Shown here piece after piece: positions 1 through 6,009 of a stretch of 17,012 bases of DNA; the stretch's first letter is position 1, and the number at the start of each line of letters is the position of its first letter. The DNA lies in assembly GCA_047017005.1 (NCBI GenBank), contig JBKXSZ010000026.1, positions 1 through 17,012 on the forward strand, in the 5' to 3' direction. The DNA comes from JBKXSZ01 sp047017005. Lineage in GTDB: Bacteria; Bacillota; Clostridia; TANB77; CAG-508. The notes under the pieces were generated by a model. It did no database searches, was not told the DNA's origin, and saw only the letters and a program-made list of their open reading frames with translations. Both the position numbers and the translations under genes were made by a program.

Positions 1-52
1 ACATCGGTCTCCAAAACCGCCTGTGAGGGTTCGAATCCTTCTACCCCTGCCA
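1..52 (+). tRNA. tRNA-Trp (anticodon CCA), 5' end cut off by the window
   Basis: The visible part is the 3' two thirds of a tRNA. The anticodon arm has the loop CTCCAAA, giving anticodon CCA (tryptophan), flanked by a GGT/ACC-type stem. It is followed by a short variable region, a T arm with the TTCGAAT loop between GAGGG and CCTTC, the 3' acceptor strand TACCCCT, discriminator G and an encoded CCA end. The 5' acceptor strand and D arm lie left of position 1. A hairpin terminator follows directly. Confidence 0.93.
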
Positions 53-58
53 ATTATT

Positions 59-100
59 AAGACTTGGTACAATAGAAGTATTAAGTCTTTTATTAATATT
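59..100 (+). terminator. Rho-independent terminator after tRNA-Trp
   Basis: Positions 59-70 pair with 78-89 in a 12-bp stem (AAGACTT with AAGTCTT, two G-U pairs, then TAC with GTA) around a 7-nt loop. A moderately T-rich tail (TTATTAATATT) follows. It lies seven bases after the CCA end, as expected for the end of a tRNA transcript. Confidence 0.65.
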
Positions 101-264
101 ATAATTAAGTAATTATAGCATTTTTCGCAGCAGAAATTGTCTTTTATGTAAAACTCGCATTTTAATACGAATTAAAATACGTACGTTTACGAATAAAATA
201 TTGATTACTAAATATAATGGTTTTAACATATGCATTATATTCTAGTTTTTATTTATAAATTTCC
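101..264. other. AT-rich intergenic region with a small inverted and a direct repeat
   Basis: No gene is seen between the tRNA terminator and the promoter at 265. There is an 8-bp inverted repeat ATTTTAAT/ATTAAAAT at 159-178 with loop ACGA, a palindrome ACGTACGT at 179-186, and an imperfect direct repeat ACGAATTAAAAT (167-178) / ACGAATAAAAT (189-199). These could be operator-like, but nothing ties them to a known regulator. Confidence 0.35.
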
Positions 265-293
265 TTTACATTTTAATCTAATATCGTTATAAT
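265..293 (+). promoter_or_regulatory. Sigma-A-type promoter for the DUF4190-like gene
   Basis: TTTACA (265-270) and TATAAT (288-293) are separated by 17 bp, matching the vegetative consensus at 11 of 12 positions. Transcription would start near 300, just ahead of the AAAGGAG ribosome binding site at 308-314, leaving a very short leader. Confidence 0.8.
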
Positions 294-323
294 GATGTCA
301 TCAAATAAAAGGAGTGAAGTCTT

Positions 324-644
324 ATGGATAATGGAGAAAATAACAAAGAAGTAGAAAAAGTTGAAGAAACAGTTAGCACTACTAATGAAAATCCAAAAGA
401 AGGGCAAAGTGTAGCTGGATTAGTACTTGGTATTATCAGTTTAGTTGCTTTCATCCTTCCTCTTGCCGGATATCCAGTTTCTATCGTAGGAATTGTCTTA
501 TCTGCTAAAGGAATGAAGAAAGACAAGACAAATGCAAAAGCTAAAATTGGTCTTGTATTAAGTATTATCGGATTATTATTAACTCTTGCAAATTCTATTC
601 TAGGTGTTATCACTGCTATGAATACTTTATATACTCTATATTAA
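324..644 (+). CDS. Small two-helix membrane protein, DUF4190-like
   Basis: This 106-residue protein has a charged, Glu/Asn-rich N-terminal segment (about residues 1-28) and two hydrophobic helices at about 32-60 and 74-98, joined by a Lys-rich loop (AKGMKKDKTNAKAK). The spacing and the GLVLGIISL and IGLVLSIIGLLL stretches resemble the DUF4190 family of small bacterial membrane proteins, whose function is unknown. The ATG at 324 has AAAGGAG nine bases upstream and a near-consensus promoter before that. It appears to be a single-gene unit or the first gene ahead of the M23 peptidase on the same strand. The family call rests on pattern recognition of the helix pair. Confidence 0.75.
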   Translation: MDNGENNKEVEKVEETVSTTNENPKEGQSVAGLVLGIISLVAFILPLAGYPVSIVGIVLSAKGMKKDKTNAKAKIGLVLSIIGLLLTLANSILGVITAMNTLYTLY

Positions 645-719
645 TCGATATTCTTATACTATATTTTAGGATATTTTTATATCCAGGGGGCTACTAGAAT
701 ATATTTAGGAGGTATTTCT

Positions 720-1338
720 ATGATATCTAGTAGTTTTTTTATGTCTAAAAAACTCATTATTCTTTTTCTTATCATCTCTATTTTTTTACCTTCTTTCTTT
801 CTTCCGGTTTTATTTAAAATAGATGATTCTCTTTCTATTAGTTCTTCTCTTTCTTCTCCCTCTTTTTCCTTATCTATACTTTCACAGGGTGATTTCATTT
901 GGCCTGTCCCTGGATATACTAGAATTACATCTCCTTTTGGAAAAAGAAATGCTCCTGCAAAGCGGATCTTCTACATCGCATAGTGGTATTGATATTGGAG
1001 CTCCAACTGGTAGTAAGATTATTGCTTCGATAGCTGGCACTGTTATTTTTACAGGTTTTAAAGGTGCTGGTGGCTTTACGATTACAATTGAAAATGGTGA
1101 ATTTCAAACTTCCTATTGTCATGTTTCACCTCAATTTATTGTTTATCCTGGTATGAAGATAATGCAGGGACAAGTTATCTCTTCTGTTGGACCGTATAAT
1201 GTATATGGTGTTCCCAATAATCCATATAAAGATAAAAATGGTAACCCTACTAACGGAGCATCTACTGGCCCTCATCTTCATTTTACATTAAAGAAAAATG
1301 GCACTCCTGTAAATCCTTTAGATTATTTGTCTTCTTAA
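720..1338 (+). pseudogene. M23 (LytM-type) metallopeptidase, interrupted by a one-base frameshift
   Basis: Two overlapping frames together encode one M23 peptidase, a secreted zinc endopeptidase that cuts peptidoglycan cross-bridges. The first part starts at ATG 720 behind AGGAGGT (708-714). It has a signal peptide or anchor (Lys-Lys then a hydrophobic run), a Ser-rich linker and the M23 opening PVPGYTRITSPFGKRNAPA, then stops at 981-983. The second part continues from about 962 in the +1 frame with SHSGIDIGAPTGS, SYCHVS and GPHLHF. These supply the zinc ligands His/Asp and the HxH motif, and the fold is complete to the natural stop at 1338. Removing one A from the AAA at 959-961 joins the parts as NAPASGSSTSHSGID. 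Every catalytic element is otherwise intact, so this is either a sequencing or assembly indel or a very recent loss. A convergent terminator follows. Confidence 0.85.
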
Positions 1339-1380
1339 AATATATAATAAAATAAAAGTATCATAATTTTATAGTGTGGT

Positions 1381-1423
1381 AAAAAAAAAGAAGTAAGAAT
1401 AAATAATCTTACTTCTTTTTTTT
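1381..1423. terminator. Bidirectional rho-independent terminator between convergent genes
   Basis: AAAGAAGTAAGA (1387-1398) pairs perfectly with TCTTACTTCTTT (1407-1418) around an 8-nt loop. The stem extends through the A-run at 1381-1389 and the T-run at 1416-1423. Each orientation therefore ends in a U-tract. It ends the + strand M23 transcript, and the last bases of the - strand zinc-ribbon gene's stop codon overlap its edge. Confidence 0.9.
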
Positions 1424-1808
1424 ACATATCATCATCTTCGTTTTCTTCATCTGTTTCTTCTTCACAAGAACCATGACAACAAGAGCAATCTGCTTCACAG
1501 TCATCGTCTTCGTTCCAATCTAATTCTATGATATTTTTGCATTCTGGACATTTAATTTCAGTTTTATTATCATCAAATTCTGTTACAAATTCATGATTAC
1601 AATATGGACAAACGATTTCAAAGTCATATCCGTCTTCATCATAAATGTCTTTTTCAATTTCTTTTAATATGTCTTCTATTCGCATAATCTTTGCATCATT
1701 TATTTTTTGTGTCTCTTCTAACTTTGCAATTTTATCTTCTAGTGTTTTAACTCTTTCTTCTAGTTCTTTGATGCGATTTTGAAGTTTTAACATCATTGCT
1801 TCTGACAT
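1422..1808 (-). CDS. Coiled-coil / zinc-ribbon protein of unknown function
   Basis: This 128-residue protein is read from ATG 1808, which has AAGGAAGG ten bases upstream (1819-1826). A longer frame to 1868 would overlap efp and lacks a better site. Residues about 4-53 form a Leu/Glu/Lys heptad coiled coil. A zinc ribbon follows with Cys67-x2-Cys70 and Cys87-x2-Cys90 (VCPYC...KCPEC). The tail is very acidic and holds a second Cys cluster (104, 108, 110, 111, 115) with His112. The layout resembles small clostridial proteins annotated as having a CD1247-type N-terminal domain; the function is not known. It sits 22 bases after the efp stop and is probably co-transcribed with it, which may hint at a translation-linked role, but that is inference. 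Confidence 0.8.
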   Translation of the reverse strand: MSEAMMLKLQNRIKELEERVKTLEDKIAKLEETQKINDAKIMRIEDILKEIEKDIYDEDGYDFEIVCPYCNHEFVTEFDDNKTEIKCPECKNIIELDWNEDDDCEADCSCCHGSCEEETDEENEDDDM

Positions 1809-1830
1809 AATTTTTATACCTTCCTTATAC

Positions 1831-2394
1831 TTATATTCTTTCCATGTATTCACCTGTTCTGGTATCAATTCTTACAATATCTCCTATATTTACGAATAAT
1901 GGAACAGTAATAGTAGCACCTGTCTCTAAAGTAGCTGGTTTTCCAGAAGTTGTTGTTGTGTTTCCAGCAAAGCCAGGTTCTGTATATGTAATTTCTAACT
2001 CTACAAAAGTAGGTGGTTCTACTGCAAATACATTTCCCTTAAATGAAAGAATTGTTACGTTTGTATTTTCTTTTAAAAATCTCAAAGTATCTCCCAATTG
2101 TTCTTTATTCAATGGTAATTGTTCATATGTTTCATTATCCATAAAGTAATATAGGTCACCATCATTATATAAATATTGCATTTCTCTTTTTTCAATTTCT
2201 GCTCCTGGATATTTATCAGATGGGTTAAATGTTTTTTCAATTACAGAACCAGTAATTACATTTTTCAATTTTGTTCTAACAAAAGCTGCTCCCTTTCCTG
2301 GTTTTACATGTTGAAATTCTACTACTCTGTAAACAGAACCATCCATTTCAAAAGTAGTTCCATTTCTAAAATCTCCTGCCATATATACTGCCAT
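1831..2394 (-). CDS. efp: Elongation factor P
   Basis: EF-P binds between the ribosomal P and E sites and relieves stalling at consecutive prolines. The protein has 187 residues, the normal length, and the three beta-barrel domains are continuous: VYRVVEFQHVKPGKGAAF (KOW-like), YLYNDGDLYYFMDNETYEQL (middle) and the C-terminal signature from GATITVPLFV to DTRTGEY. The modifiable lysine at the loop tip is Lys34 in VKPGKGAAF, the same number as in E. coli EF-P when the first ATG (2394) is used, which supports that start. AAGGGAG at 2404-2410 also supports it. An in-frame Met5 is the alternative. No lysyl-modification enzyme (EpmA/EpmB) or YmfI-like gene is in the window, so the modification state is unknown. 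A promoter lies at 2461-2489 and the zinc-ribbon gene follows. Confidence 0.97.
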   Translation of the reverse strand: MAVYMAGDFRNGTTFEMDGSVYRVVEFQHVKPGKGAAFVRTKLKNVITGSVIEKTFNPSDKYPGAEIEKREMQYLYNDGDLYYFMDNETYEQLPLNKEQLGDTLRFLKENTNVTILSFKGNVFAVEPPTFVELEITYTEPGFAGNTTTTSGKPATLETGATITVPLFVNIGDIVRIDTRTGEYMERI

Positions 2395-2460
2395 TTTTAT
2401 TTTCTCCCTTCTTATTTTGATTTCTCATTTTATTTTAATTTTGGCTAAATCTCTTTTTCT

Positions 2461-2489
2461 ATTTTATACTATATTGCTATAAAAATCAA
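2461..2489 (-). promoter_or_regulatory. Sigma-A-type promoter for efp
   Basis: On the - strand TTGATT (2489-2484) and TAAAAT (2466-2461) are separated by 17 bp. The site lies about 70 bases before the efp start and just downstream of the hairpin that ends the pepP unit, a natural place for a new transcript to begin. Confidence 0.6.
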
Positions 2490-2496
2490 TATATAC

Positions 2497-2526
2497 AAGG
2501 GAATTAATATCCTTATTATTTCCCTT
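2497..2526 (-). terminator. Probable terminator after pepP
   Basis: AAGGGAA (2497-2503) pairs with TTCCCTT (2520-2526). After one T-T mismatch, TAATA pairs with TATTA around loop TCCT. It begins 13 bases after the pepP stop. The - strand tail is only partly T-rich (GTATATATTGATTTTT), and the + strand side has a better T run, so efficiency in the - direction is uncertain. Confidence 0.5.
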
Positions 2527-2539
2527 TTTCGTAAAATTA

Positions 2540-3610
2540 TTACTTTCCTTTTATAATTACATAATTTTTATCAGATTTTGTTAATAACTTACAACCAGTT
2601 TTACTGATTAATACAGTATCTTCTATTCGCACTCCGAATTTTCCTGGTAAATAGATTCCCGGCTCATCTGTTACTACATTTCCTGCTTTTAGTGGTATTT
2701 CATTTGTTCTATTTATATACGGTTTTTCATGAATTTCTAAGCCTAGGCTATGTCCTAAAGAATGTATTAAAGAATATCCTCTTAGTTTAAAATCGTTTTC
2801 TACTATTTTTGAAATATTTTTAGGAATTGCTCCTTCCTTTAATTCTTCTAATGCTGCTTTTTGATTTTTTAATACTAAATCATAAACTGGCTTTATTTCT
2901 TCTGGTACTGTATCGACAAAAACTGTTCTTGTCATATCAGAACAATATCCCTGATAAGTGCATCCAAAATCAATAGTAATAACATCCCCCGATACAATTC
3001 TTCTATCTGTTGGAACAGCATGTGGCATAGATGAATTTGTTCCAGATGCTACAATTGTGTCAAATGCTAAACCATCTGCTCCGTGCAATTTAAAATACTT
3101 GTCTATCTCTAATGCAATTTCTTTTTCTGTTAGTCCTATTTTTATATATTCTTTTAAATATTCAAAGCATTGATCTGTTATTTCACATGCTTTTTGAATG
3201 GTAACTATTTCATCTAAATCTTTCACCATTCTTTGATTTTCTATTAAATTTTCTGTTTCTGCTAAATTATTAATTTTATATAGATGCATATACTCTTTGT
3301 ATTTTGCATATGTTACATAATTTTCTTCAAAACCAACATTTTCACAAAACAAAAAGAAATTCTCATAATCTTCTTTTGAAATATCTCGTATATCATAGAC
3401 AATAATCTCATCATCAATTGTAAGAATTGTATTGACAGCTTCGATATATCTTCCGTCTGTAATATATATATTTTCTCTTCTTGTAATAAGCAAGGTTCCC
3501 TCTGCTTGAATTCCTGTTAAGTATCGAATATTAATAGGATTCGAAACAATCATCCCTTGCATATCTAATCCTGATAATGCATTTCGTAACCATTGAATTT
3601 TGGTATTCAT
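2540..3610 (-). CDS. Xaa-Pro aminopeptidase / M24 family metallopeptidase
   Basis: This 356-residue M24B (creatinase/prolidase-like) peptidase removes N-terminal residues ahead of proline, or cleaves X-Pro dipeptides, in the cytoplasm. Residues about 1-130 are the creatinase N-terminal domain (LTGIQAEGTLLIT). Residues 135-350 are the pita-bread catalytic domain. The five dinuclear metal ligands are visible: Asp214 (TIDFG), Asp225 (YCSDMTRT), His287 (SLGHSLGLEIHE), Glu316 (TDEPGIY) and Glu330 (VRIEDT). The start at 3610 is chosen because AGGAGA lies seven bases upstream (3618-3623); the ATG at 3637 has no ribosome binding site and would overlap the upstream gene. It is the last gene of the yqeG - prepilin peptidase - pepP unit. 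Substrate class (aminopeptidase P versus prolidase) cannot be settled by eye. Confidence 0.92.
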   Translation of the reverse strand: MNTKIQWLRNALSGLDMQGMIVSNPINIRYLTGIQAEGTLLITRRENIYITDGRYIEAVNTILTIDDEIIVYDIRDISKEDYENFFLFCENVGFEENYVTYAKYKEYMHLYKINNLAETENLIENQRMVKDLDEIVTIQKACEITDQCFEYLKEYIKIGLTEKEIALEIDKYFKLHGADGLAFDTIVASGTNSSMPHAVPTDRRIVSGDVITIDFGCTYQGYCSDMTRTVFVDTVPEEIKPVYDLVLKNQKAALEELKEGAIPKNISKIVENDFKLRGYSLIHSLGHSLGLEIHEKPYINRTNEIPLKAGNVVTDEPGIYLPGKFGVRIEDTVLISKTGCKLLTKSDKNYVIIKGK

Positions 3611-3617
3611 GTCATCA

Positions 3618-3623
3618 TCTCCT
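3618..3623 (-). promoter_or_regulatory. Ribosome binding site deciding the pepP start
   Basis: AGGAGA lies seven bases before ATG 3610. It sits inside the longer open frame that begins at 3637 and argues for the shorter protein. Confidence 0.75.
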
Positions 3624-3629
3624 ATCTTT

Positions 3630-4376
3630 TTATCCATGATATAGACCTAGTGTAAAAATTTTTAGTAATAGCACATATATTGCTTGAAATGGTACAAACA
3701 TCATAATTATAGTAGCAAGCACAATAAATGGCCCAAATGGAATATAGTCACTTGTTTTCTTAATTTTAGTAACTAATAAGAAAATACTTAAAACTGCTCC
3801 TATTAAAAATGACATAACAGCAATTGCTAGGATTTGATTTACTCCAAAGATAAGTCCTAATGCTCCCATTAATTTTACATCGCCAAATCCCATTGCTTCT
3901 TTTCCTGCTATCAATCCCCCTATTAATGTGATGAGCAAGAAAATTCCTCCCCCCACTAGCATACCTAGTAGCATATCTACTGCAATATTGATATTTGTTA
4001 ACCCATAGATAAAAGTAAATATTAATCCCAATTCAAATAATGTTAAAGATAAACGGTTTGGTATAATTTGATGCTTATAATCTATGGCAAAAACAGAAGT
4101 TAACATTGGTGTTAAAATCAAAAATTTTATTAACTCCAAATTTCCCATCCATGAAGTAGTGTCAATTCCAAAACAATATAAAAGGGCTATGTATAATCCT
4201 GCATTTGCAAGCATCATCCAATAATTAGGTTTTACCTTTTCTTTACGAAAATCTTTTGAAAATACCTTTTTATATTCTGGCAAACGATGATTACACCAGT
4301 TCATAAAGTGTCCTATTAATAACCCCACTAATCCAAATAAAACATAATATAGTATGTGTACATTGTTAAAATACAT
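3630..4376 (-). CDS. Prepilin peptidase (A24 family, type IV)
   Basis: This 248-residue polytopic membrane protease cleaves the leader of type IV prepilins or com pseudopilins on the cytoplasmic side. The two catalytic aspartates are Asp99 in AIDYKHQIIPN and Asp166 in the GFGDVKLMGA (GxGD) motif, with at least six hydrophobic segments around them. The N-terminal domain starts typically (IGHFMNWCNHRLP) but lacks the CxxC...CxxC zinc motif of bifunctional peptidase/N-methylases. It may therefore only process, or methylate without zinc. GAAGGAAGAGG lies before the ATG at 4376. It sits 38 bases after yqeG and 19 bases before pepP. No pilin or assembly gene is visible in this window, so its substrates are elsewhere. 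Confidence 0.93.
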   Translation of the reverse strand: MYFNNVHILYYVLFGLVGLLIGHFMNWCNHRLPEYKKVFSKDFRKEKVKPNYWMMLANAGLYIALLYCFGIDTTSWMGNLELIKFLILTPMLTSVFAIDYKHQIIPNRLSLTLFELGLIFTFIYGLTNINIAVDMLLGMLVGGGIFLLITLIGGLIAGKEAMGFGDVKLMGALGLIFGVNQILAIAVMSFLIGAVLSIFLLVTKIKKTSDYIPFGPFIVLATIIMMFVPFQAIYVLLLKIFTLGLYHG

Positions 4377-4414
4377 ACGTTTTTACCTCTTCCTTCTTTT
4401 GATATCAATTATTT

Positions 4415-4915
4415 TTACTTTTTTTTGCTTCTCTTATAACGATTAATTACCCAATTTTCTAGTGGCCTTTTTATTCTTGTAATAGAAATATCTTTTTCAT
4501 CAATTGGCTCCACCAAAATAGAATATATGTTTAATCGATTTGCTCCAATTACATCTGTAAATATTTGGTCTCCTACTGCTGCAATTTGTTCATTTGGTAA
4601 ATTTAAATATTCAATTGCTTTTTTAAAACCTTTTTTAAATGGCTTTAAAGCTAAATTTGTATACCAGATATTGCCTAGCTTTTCAGATGCCATTTTCACT
4701 TTATCTTCATGGTTACTGTTGGATACAATACATAGCTTAATTCCCGCTTCTTGCATTTGCTCCGCCCATTTCTCTATGCCTTCTAACATCACTCTTTCAT
4801 AATTTAATACGGTATTATCTACATCTAATATAAGTGCTTTAATATCATGCTGTCTTAAAAAGTCTACTGTAATTTCTGTTGCTCTTTTTATATATGTTTT
4901 CGGATATAGTATCAT
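4415..4915 (-). CDS. YqeG family HAD IIIA-type phosphatase
   Basis: This 166-residue cytoplasmic HAD-superfamily protein has motif I DVDNT (Asp31 nucleophile and Asp33 in DxDxT), motif II CIVSNS, motif III lysine in ALKPFKKGF and motif IV GDQIFTDVIGAN. Length and order match the YqeG family of Firmicutes, which resembles phosphatidylglycerophosphate phosphatases; its substrate is not established for this organism. ATG 4915 has an AGGAGG (4930-4935) 14 bases upstream, a rather long spacing. A TTGACA promoter lies at 4951-4979, making it the first gene of an operon with the prepilin peptidase and pepP. Confidence 0.93.
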   Translation of the reverse strand: MILYPKTYIKRATEITVDFLRQHDIKALILDVDNTVLNYERVMLEGIEKWAEQMQEAGIKLCIVSNSNHEDKVKMASEKLGNIWYTNLALKPFKKGFKKAIEYLNLPNEQIAAVGDQIFTDVIGANRLNIYSILVEPIDEKDISITRIKRPLENWVINRYKRSKKK

Positions 4916-4950
4916 ATCTTTTTATTATTCCTCCTATTTTTTCTTTTACT

Positions 4951-4979
4951 ATCTTATCAATATGTATGTCATTTGTCAA
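4951..4979 (-). promoter_or_regulatory. Promoter of the yqeG - prepilin peptidase - pepP operon
   Basis: On the - strand a perfect -35 TTGACA (4979-4974) is followed after 17 bp by TAAGAT (4956-4951). It lies about 35 bases before the yqeG start and directly after the hairpin at 4987-5024. Confidence 0.7.
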
Positions 4980-4986
4980 TTTATTA

Positions 4987-5024
4987 AAAGAACATCCTTC
5001 TAAAATTTTAGAAGAATGTTCTTT
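4987..5024 (-). terminator. Hairpin terminator, sleB side
   Basis: Two 19-base arms (4987-5005 and 5006-5024) are complementary with no separate loop and a single C/A mismatch at 4996/5015. On the - strand RNA that mismatch becomes a G-U pair, so the stem is unbroken in that direction, and it is followed by UUAAUAAAUU. This marks it as a - strand terminator for the transcript coming from sleB, whose stop is about 170 bases upstream. Confidence 0.6.
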
Positions 5025-5194
5025 GTTATCAATTATACTTAACTCATTTAATTGTACCACACCCATGAAGATAAATACTACTACCATCAGCATACCTAAA
5101 AAAACAAATACCCCTATTCCAACAACTACCTAAACAATGGTATATATATTTATATTCTATCTATATTCTGATATGACAAGTGGTTATTAATGCA
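5025..5194 (-). other. Spacer between sleB and its terminator; no convincing gene
   Basis: The stretch is AT-rich. A - strand frame here encodes a Val/Phe-rich hydrophobic run (VVVGIGVFVFLG then ATG 5093). The frame has no convincing ribosome binding site, runs through the terminator hairpin and the yqeG promoter, and overlaps yqeG. A tiny membrane peptide cannot be excluded. Confidence 0.3.
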
Positions 5195-5926
5195 TTATTT
5201 ACAAAAACGATGCCTTCCAATTGTTACTGTCATTGGTCTTGACCAAATCCATTTGCTTGTCGCTGTAGAAGGATTAAAATAATAAATTGCTCCCCTAGAT
5301 GGATCCCAGCCATTATATGCATCTTGTGCTGCTTTTTTCGCTGTACTGTTTGGTGTTAAATTTATTTGCCCATCTCTTACTATATCAAAAGCTCCACTTT
5401 GATATACAACTCCTGAAATAGTGTTTGGAAAAGAGCTACTTTTTACACGATTCAATACAACAGCGGCTACTGCTACTTGTCCTTCATAGGGTTCTCCTCT
5501 TGCTTCTCCGTATACAACTCTACTTAATAAATTTAAATCACTTGAGTTATTGCTAGAACTACCGCTTGAATTTCCACTAGAATTAAAAATCCCCATAGCA
5601 GCTAATGTATTTTTTCCCGCAATTCCATCTACTACTAATCCATTTTTTCTTTGAAAGTATTTCACAGCCTCCAATGTTTGACTTCCATATATTCCATCAA
5701 TATTTCCTTTATAGTAACCCCATCTTTTTAATTTTGTTTGGATTTGTGTTACTTCTTGCCCTCTTGAACCATATTTGGAAAGTGCTAAGGAAATATTATC
5801 TCTATTAAAAAACACCTGTAATATGGTAAATACACTCACCATAAGACATAACGTTATAATTATCTTCTTTTTTGAATTCTTTGCTTTTAATTTCATCCAT
5901 TCTTTCTTTGCCTTTTTATGAAACAT
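5195..5926 (-). CDS. sleB: SleB-type cell wall hydrolase with peptidoglycan-binding domain
   Basis: This is a 243-residue exported peptidoglycan hydrolase. Residues 1-20 are very Lys-rich, 21-40 are a membrane anchor or signal sequence, and 52-110 are a peptidoglycan-binding type 1 domain (SRGQEVTQIQTKLKRWGYY, GIYGSQTLEAVKYFQ). A Ser/Asn-rich linker spans 115-129, and 131-243 are the Hydrolase_2 catalytic domain, with Glu141 in VVYGEARGEPYEGQ as the expected catalytic acid. The order matches SleB, the lytic transglycosylase that opens the spore cortex during germination. No ypeB partner follows, so a vegetative role (CwlJ/SleB-like) is possible. AGAAAGAGGTG precedes ATG 5926, but this site is part of a long hairpin (5927-5976). 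The gene starts 83 bases after fhs stops. Confidence 0.85.
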   Translation of the reverse strand: MFHKKAKKEWMKLKAKNSKKKIIITLCLMVSVFTILQVFFNRDNISLALSKYGSRGQEVTQIQTKLKRWGYYKGNIDGIYGSQTLEAVKYFQRKNGLVVDGIAGKNTLAAMGIFNSSGNSSGSSSNNSSDLNLLSRVVYGEARGEPYEGQVAVAAVVLNRVKSSSFPNTISGVVYQSGAFDIVRDGQINLTPNSTAKKAAQDAYNGWDPSRGAIYYFNPSTATSKWIWSRPMTVTIGRHRFCK

Positions 5927-5976
5927 AAAAAATTCACCTCTTTCTTGAAAATATTTTTTCCGAAATTGGTGAATTT
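5927..5976 (-). promoter_or_regulatory. Leader hairpin enclosing the sleB ribosome binding site
   Basis: On the - strand AAATTCACC (5976-5968) pairs perfectly with GGTGAATTT (5938-5930). Between them TTTC pairs with GAAA and GAAAA with TTTTC around loop AATA, giving about 18 bp with two small internal loops. The 3' arm contains half of the AGAGGTG ribosome binding site and is followed by T residues directly before ATG. It could be a terminator of fhs, an attenuator, or a structure hiding the ribosome binding site. Confidence 0.6.
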
Positions 5977-6009
5977 ATGCATTTTTCTATTATCTATCTT
6001 ATATTCTTT

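Noticed and set aside
664..690. Hairpin GGATAT/ATATCC before the M23 gene as a terminator
   Set aside because: The 6-bp stem is followed by CAGGGGG rather than T residues.
950..970. Programmed frameshift in the M23 gene
   Set aside because: The needed +1 shift has no slippery codon, stop codon or tRNA re-pairing option at the junction.
4845..5093. 82-residue - strand frame with a hydrophobic start between sleB and yqeG
   Set aside because: It has no convincing ribosome binding site, contains the terminator hairpin and the yqeG promoter, and overlaps yqeG by 71 bases.
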